The notes under the pieces were generated by a model. That model ran no database searches and was not told the DNA's origin. It worked only from the letters and a program-made list of their open reading frames with translations. The position numbers were made by a program, and so were the translations under genes. Shown piece after piece: positions 61,943-64,000 of a stretch of 64,000 bases of DNA. Origin of the DNA: Nocardia spumae (lineage in GTDB: Bacteria > Actinomycetota > Actinomycetes > Mycobacteriales > Mycobacteriaceae); the NCBI RefSeq assembly GCF_020733635.1, contig NZ_JAJFZL010000001.1:5084001-5148000 (forward strand), given 5' to 3'. The first letter of the stretch is position 1. Each line of letters opens with the position of its first letter.

Positions 61943-64000
61943 CTACAACATGCAGCTGACGCAGCCCTCCACCTCGGTCCCCTCCAAAGCCATCTGACGG
62001 ATGCGGATGTAGTACAGCGTCTTGATGCCTTGGCGCCAGGCGTAGATCTGAGCGCGGTTGACGTCGCGGGTGGTGGCGCTGTCCTTGAAGAACAGGGTCA
62101 GCGACAGGCCCTGATCCACGTGCTGGGTGGCCGCGGCATAGGTGTCGATGATCTTCTCGTAGCCGATGTCGTAGGCGTCGGCGAAATAGTCGAGATTGTC
62201 GTTGGTCAGGTAGGGGGCCGGGTAGTAGACGCGGCCGATCTTGCCTTCCTTGCGGATCTCGATCTTGGAAGCCACCGGGTGGATCGAACTGGTGGAGTGA
62301 TTGATGTAGGAAATGGATCCGGTCGGCGGCACGGCCTGCAGGTTCTGGTTGTAGATACCGTGCGCCATGACCGAGGCCTTCAGCTCGCGCCAGTCGTCCT
62401 GAGTCGGGATGTGCACGCCCGCCTCGGCGAAGATCTCGCGCACCCGTTCGGTTTTCGGCTCCCACACCTGCTCGGTGTACTTGTCGAAATACTCACCGTT
62501 GGCGTACTTGGAATCCGGGAAGCCGCCGAAGGCGGTACCACGCTCGATGGCGAGCTTGTTGGAGGCCCGCACCGCGTGGAACGCGACGGTGTAGAAGTAG
62601 ATGTTCGTGAAGTCCACACCCTCTTCGGATCCGTAGTGGACCCGCTCACGCGCCAGATACCCGTGCAGGTTCATCTGGCCCAGGCCGATGGCGTGGGACT
62701 GGTTGTTGCCCTGCTCGATCGAGGGCACCGAGTAGATGTGGGTCTGATCCGAGACCGCGGTCAGCGCCCGGATCGACGTCTCGATGGTCTGCCCGAAATC
62801 CGGTGAGTCCATGGCCTTGGCGATGTTGAGCGAGCCCAGATTGCACGAGATGTCCTTGCCGACGGTGGCATAGGACAGATCGTCGTTGAACACCGACGGC
62901 GTGGAGACCTGCAGGATCTCCGAGCACAGGTTCGAGTGGGTGATCTTGCCCGCGATCGGGTTGGCCCGGTTCACCGTGTCCTCGTACATGATGTACGGGT
63001 AGCCGGACTCGAACTGCAGCTCGGCGATGGTCTGGAAGAACTCGCGCGCGTTGATCTTCGACTTGCGAATGCGCTTGTCGTCGACCATCTCGTAGTACTT
63101 CTCGGTGACGTCGATATCGGCGAACGGCACCCCGTAGATGCGCTCCACGTCGTAGGGCGAGAACAGGTACATGTCCTCGTTCTTCTTCGCCAGCTCGAAG
63201 GTGATGTCGGGGATCACCACACCCAGCGACAGCGTCTTGATGCGGATCTTCTCGTCCGCGTTCTCCCGCTTGGTATCGAGGAAGCGGTAGATATCGGGGT
63301 GATGGGCGTGCAGATACACCGCGCCCGCGCCCTGACGCGCACCGAGCTGATTGGCGTAGGAGAACGAATCCTCGAGCAGCTTCATGATCGGGATGACGCC
63401 CGAGGACTGGTTCTCGATCTTCTTGATCGGCGCGCCGTGCTCGCGAATGTTGCTGAGCAGCAGGGCGACACCGCCGCCGCGCTTGGACAGCTGCAACGCG
63501 GAGTTGATGGAACGCCCGATGGATTCCATATTATCTTCTATGCGTAAAAGAAAGCAGCTAACTGGCTCACCACGCTGTTTCTTCCCGGAATTCAAGAAGG
63601 TCGGCGTGGCCGGCTGGAAGCGACCGTCGATGATCTCCTCGACCAGCTGCTGCGCCAGGATCTCGTCACCGGCGGCCAGCGTCAGCGCGACCATGCAGAC
63701 GCGATCCTCGAACCGCTCCAGATAGCGCTTACCGTCGAAGGTCTTGAGCGTGTACGAGGTGTAGTACTTGAACGCGCCGAGGAAGGTCGGGAACCGGAAC
63801 TTCTTGGCGTAGGCCTGCTGGAACAGCTTCTTCACGAACGCCCGGCTGTACTGGTCCAGCACCTCGGACTCGTAGTAGTTCTCCTCCACGAGATAGTCGA
63901 GCTTCTCGTCGAGATTGTGGAAGAAGACGGTGTTCTGGTTGACGTGCTGCAAGAAGTACTGACGGGCGGCGGCGACATCCTTGTCGAACTGGATCTCGCC
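61943..64000 (-). CDS. nrdE: class Ib ribonucleotide reductase alpha subunit, 5' end outside window
   Basis: 685 residues are visible; the frame is open to the right edge and about 35-40 N-terminal residues are missing. Redox motifs: Cys in PVSCFLL (encoded at 63554-63556), the thiyl-radical Cys in HSNLCSEIL, and the C-terminal CVSCML that exchanges disulfide with NrdH. Substrate loop ENQSSGVIP and [22 protein letters not shown] (about 237-258) are typical NrdE. It forms the active complex with NrdF. Codons 63524-63563 are sharply AT-rich and rare, including TTA and ATA, although the protein sequence there is the family norm. Confidence 0.96.
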   Translation of the reverse strand, partial: GEIQFDKDVAAARQYFLQHVNQNTVFFHNLDEKLDYLVEENYYESEVLDQYSRAFVKKLFQQAYAKKFRFPTFLGAFKYYTSYTLKTFDGKRYLERFEDRVCMVALTLAAGDEILAQQLVEEIIDGRFQPATPTFLNSGKKQRGEPVSCFLLRIEDNMESIGRSINSALQLSKRGGGVALLLSNIREHGAPIKKIENQSSGVIPIMKLLEDSFSYANQLGARQGAGAVYLHAHHPDIYRFLDTKRENADEKIRIKTLSLGVVIPDITFELAKKNEDMYLFSPYDVERIYGVPFADIDVTEKYYEMVDDKRIRKSKINAREFFQTIAELQFESGYPYIMYEDTVNRANPIAGKITHSNLCSEILQVSTPSVFNDDLSYATVGKDISCNLGSLNIAKAMDSPDFGQTIETSIRALTAVSDQTHIYSVPSIEQGNNQSHAIGLGQMNLHGYLARERVHYGSEEGVDFTNIYFYTVAFHAVRASNKLAIERGTAFGGFPDSKYANGEYFDKYTEQVWEPKTERVREIFAEAGVHIPTQDDWRELKASVMAHGIYNQNLQAVPPTGSISYINHSTSSIHPVASKIEIRKEGKIGRVYYPAPYLTNDNLDYFADAYDIGYEKIIDTYAAATQHVDQGLSLTLFFKDSATTRDVNRAQIYAWRQGIKTLYYIRIRQMALEGTEVEGCVSCML

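Noticed and set aside
63500..63600. Intein or intron in nrdE
   Set aside because: The protein reads straight through with normal spacing; no inserted sequence is present, only a codon-usage anomaly.

Overview
The window is high-GC, densely packed DNA from a mycolic-acid actinomycete. An antigen-85-type mycolyltransferase, a methylglucose-lipopolysaccharide-type gene set, a SigF/UsfX pair, a Cvn 'conservon' and a long run of genes in the order remembered from Mycobacterium tuberculosis Rv3026c-Rv3051c all point to Mycobacteriales. Nocardia is my best guess, with Rhodococcus the main alternative (inference from gene content, no search run). I saw no rRNA, tRNA, CRISPR array or intact mobile element.

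Layout. 1-14.7 kb is an accessory metabolic region: a 5'-truncated aldehyde dehydrogenase, a short-chain dehydrogenase, a decayed cytochrome P450 with a frameshift, a proline-rich DUF4189 membrane protein, a lytic transglycosylase, an ADH-A-like alcohol dehydrogenase, a CPA2 antiporter, an intact P450 divergent from a TetR regulator, PfkB and P-loop kinases, an orphan KASIII, and an aldehyde dehydrogenase-DUF779 pair followed upstream by a GAF/winged-helix regulator. 16.2-17.2 kb holds a DUF385 protein and MsrA.

17.3-24.6 kb is a stress-signalling block. It contains a UsfX-like anti-sigma factor overlapping sigF, a second anti-sigma ATPase, a STAS antagonist behind a SigF-like promoter, a translationally coupled PP2C-type response regulator / CHASE3 histidine kinase / response regulator operon, and a PAS-ANTAR protein.

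24.6-32.7 kb holds ornithine-lipid-like acyltransferases (OlsB/PlsC types), a glycosyltransferase-GH57-methyltransferase operon (Rv3032-3031-3030 order) and divergent etfBA. Relative to M. tuberculosis the block from the glycosyltransferase to etfA is inverted, and a truncated ABC permease lies at the left junction. 32.8-43.4 kb is an inserted accessory segment: DUF1707 protein, APH-like kinase, CvnABCD conservon, mycolyltransferase-like esterase, LysR/type II NADH dehydrogenase, degenerate SDR/TetR and DUF1697.

43.4-64 kb returns to the conserved order: hexapeptide acyltransferase, PQQ-like lipoprotein, two methyltransferases, enoyl-CoA hydratase-like, Nudix, ABC ATPase, PTH2-like, serB, ctaD, siderophore-binding lipoprotein, nrdF behind two NrdR boxes, quinone oxidoreductase, mgtE, and nrdE running off the right edge. 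The most puzzling sequence signal is a 40-nt AT-rich, rare-codon patch in nrdE exactly over its redox-active cysteine motif.
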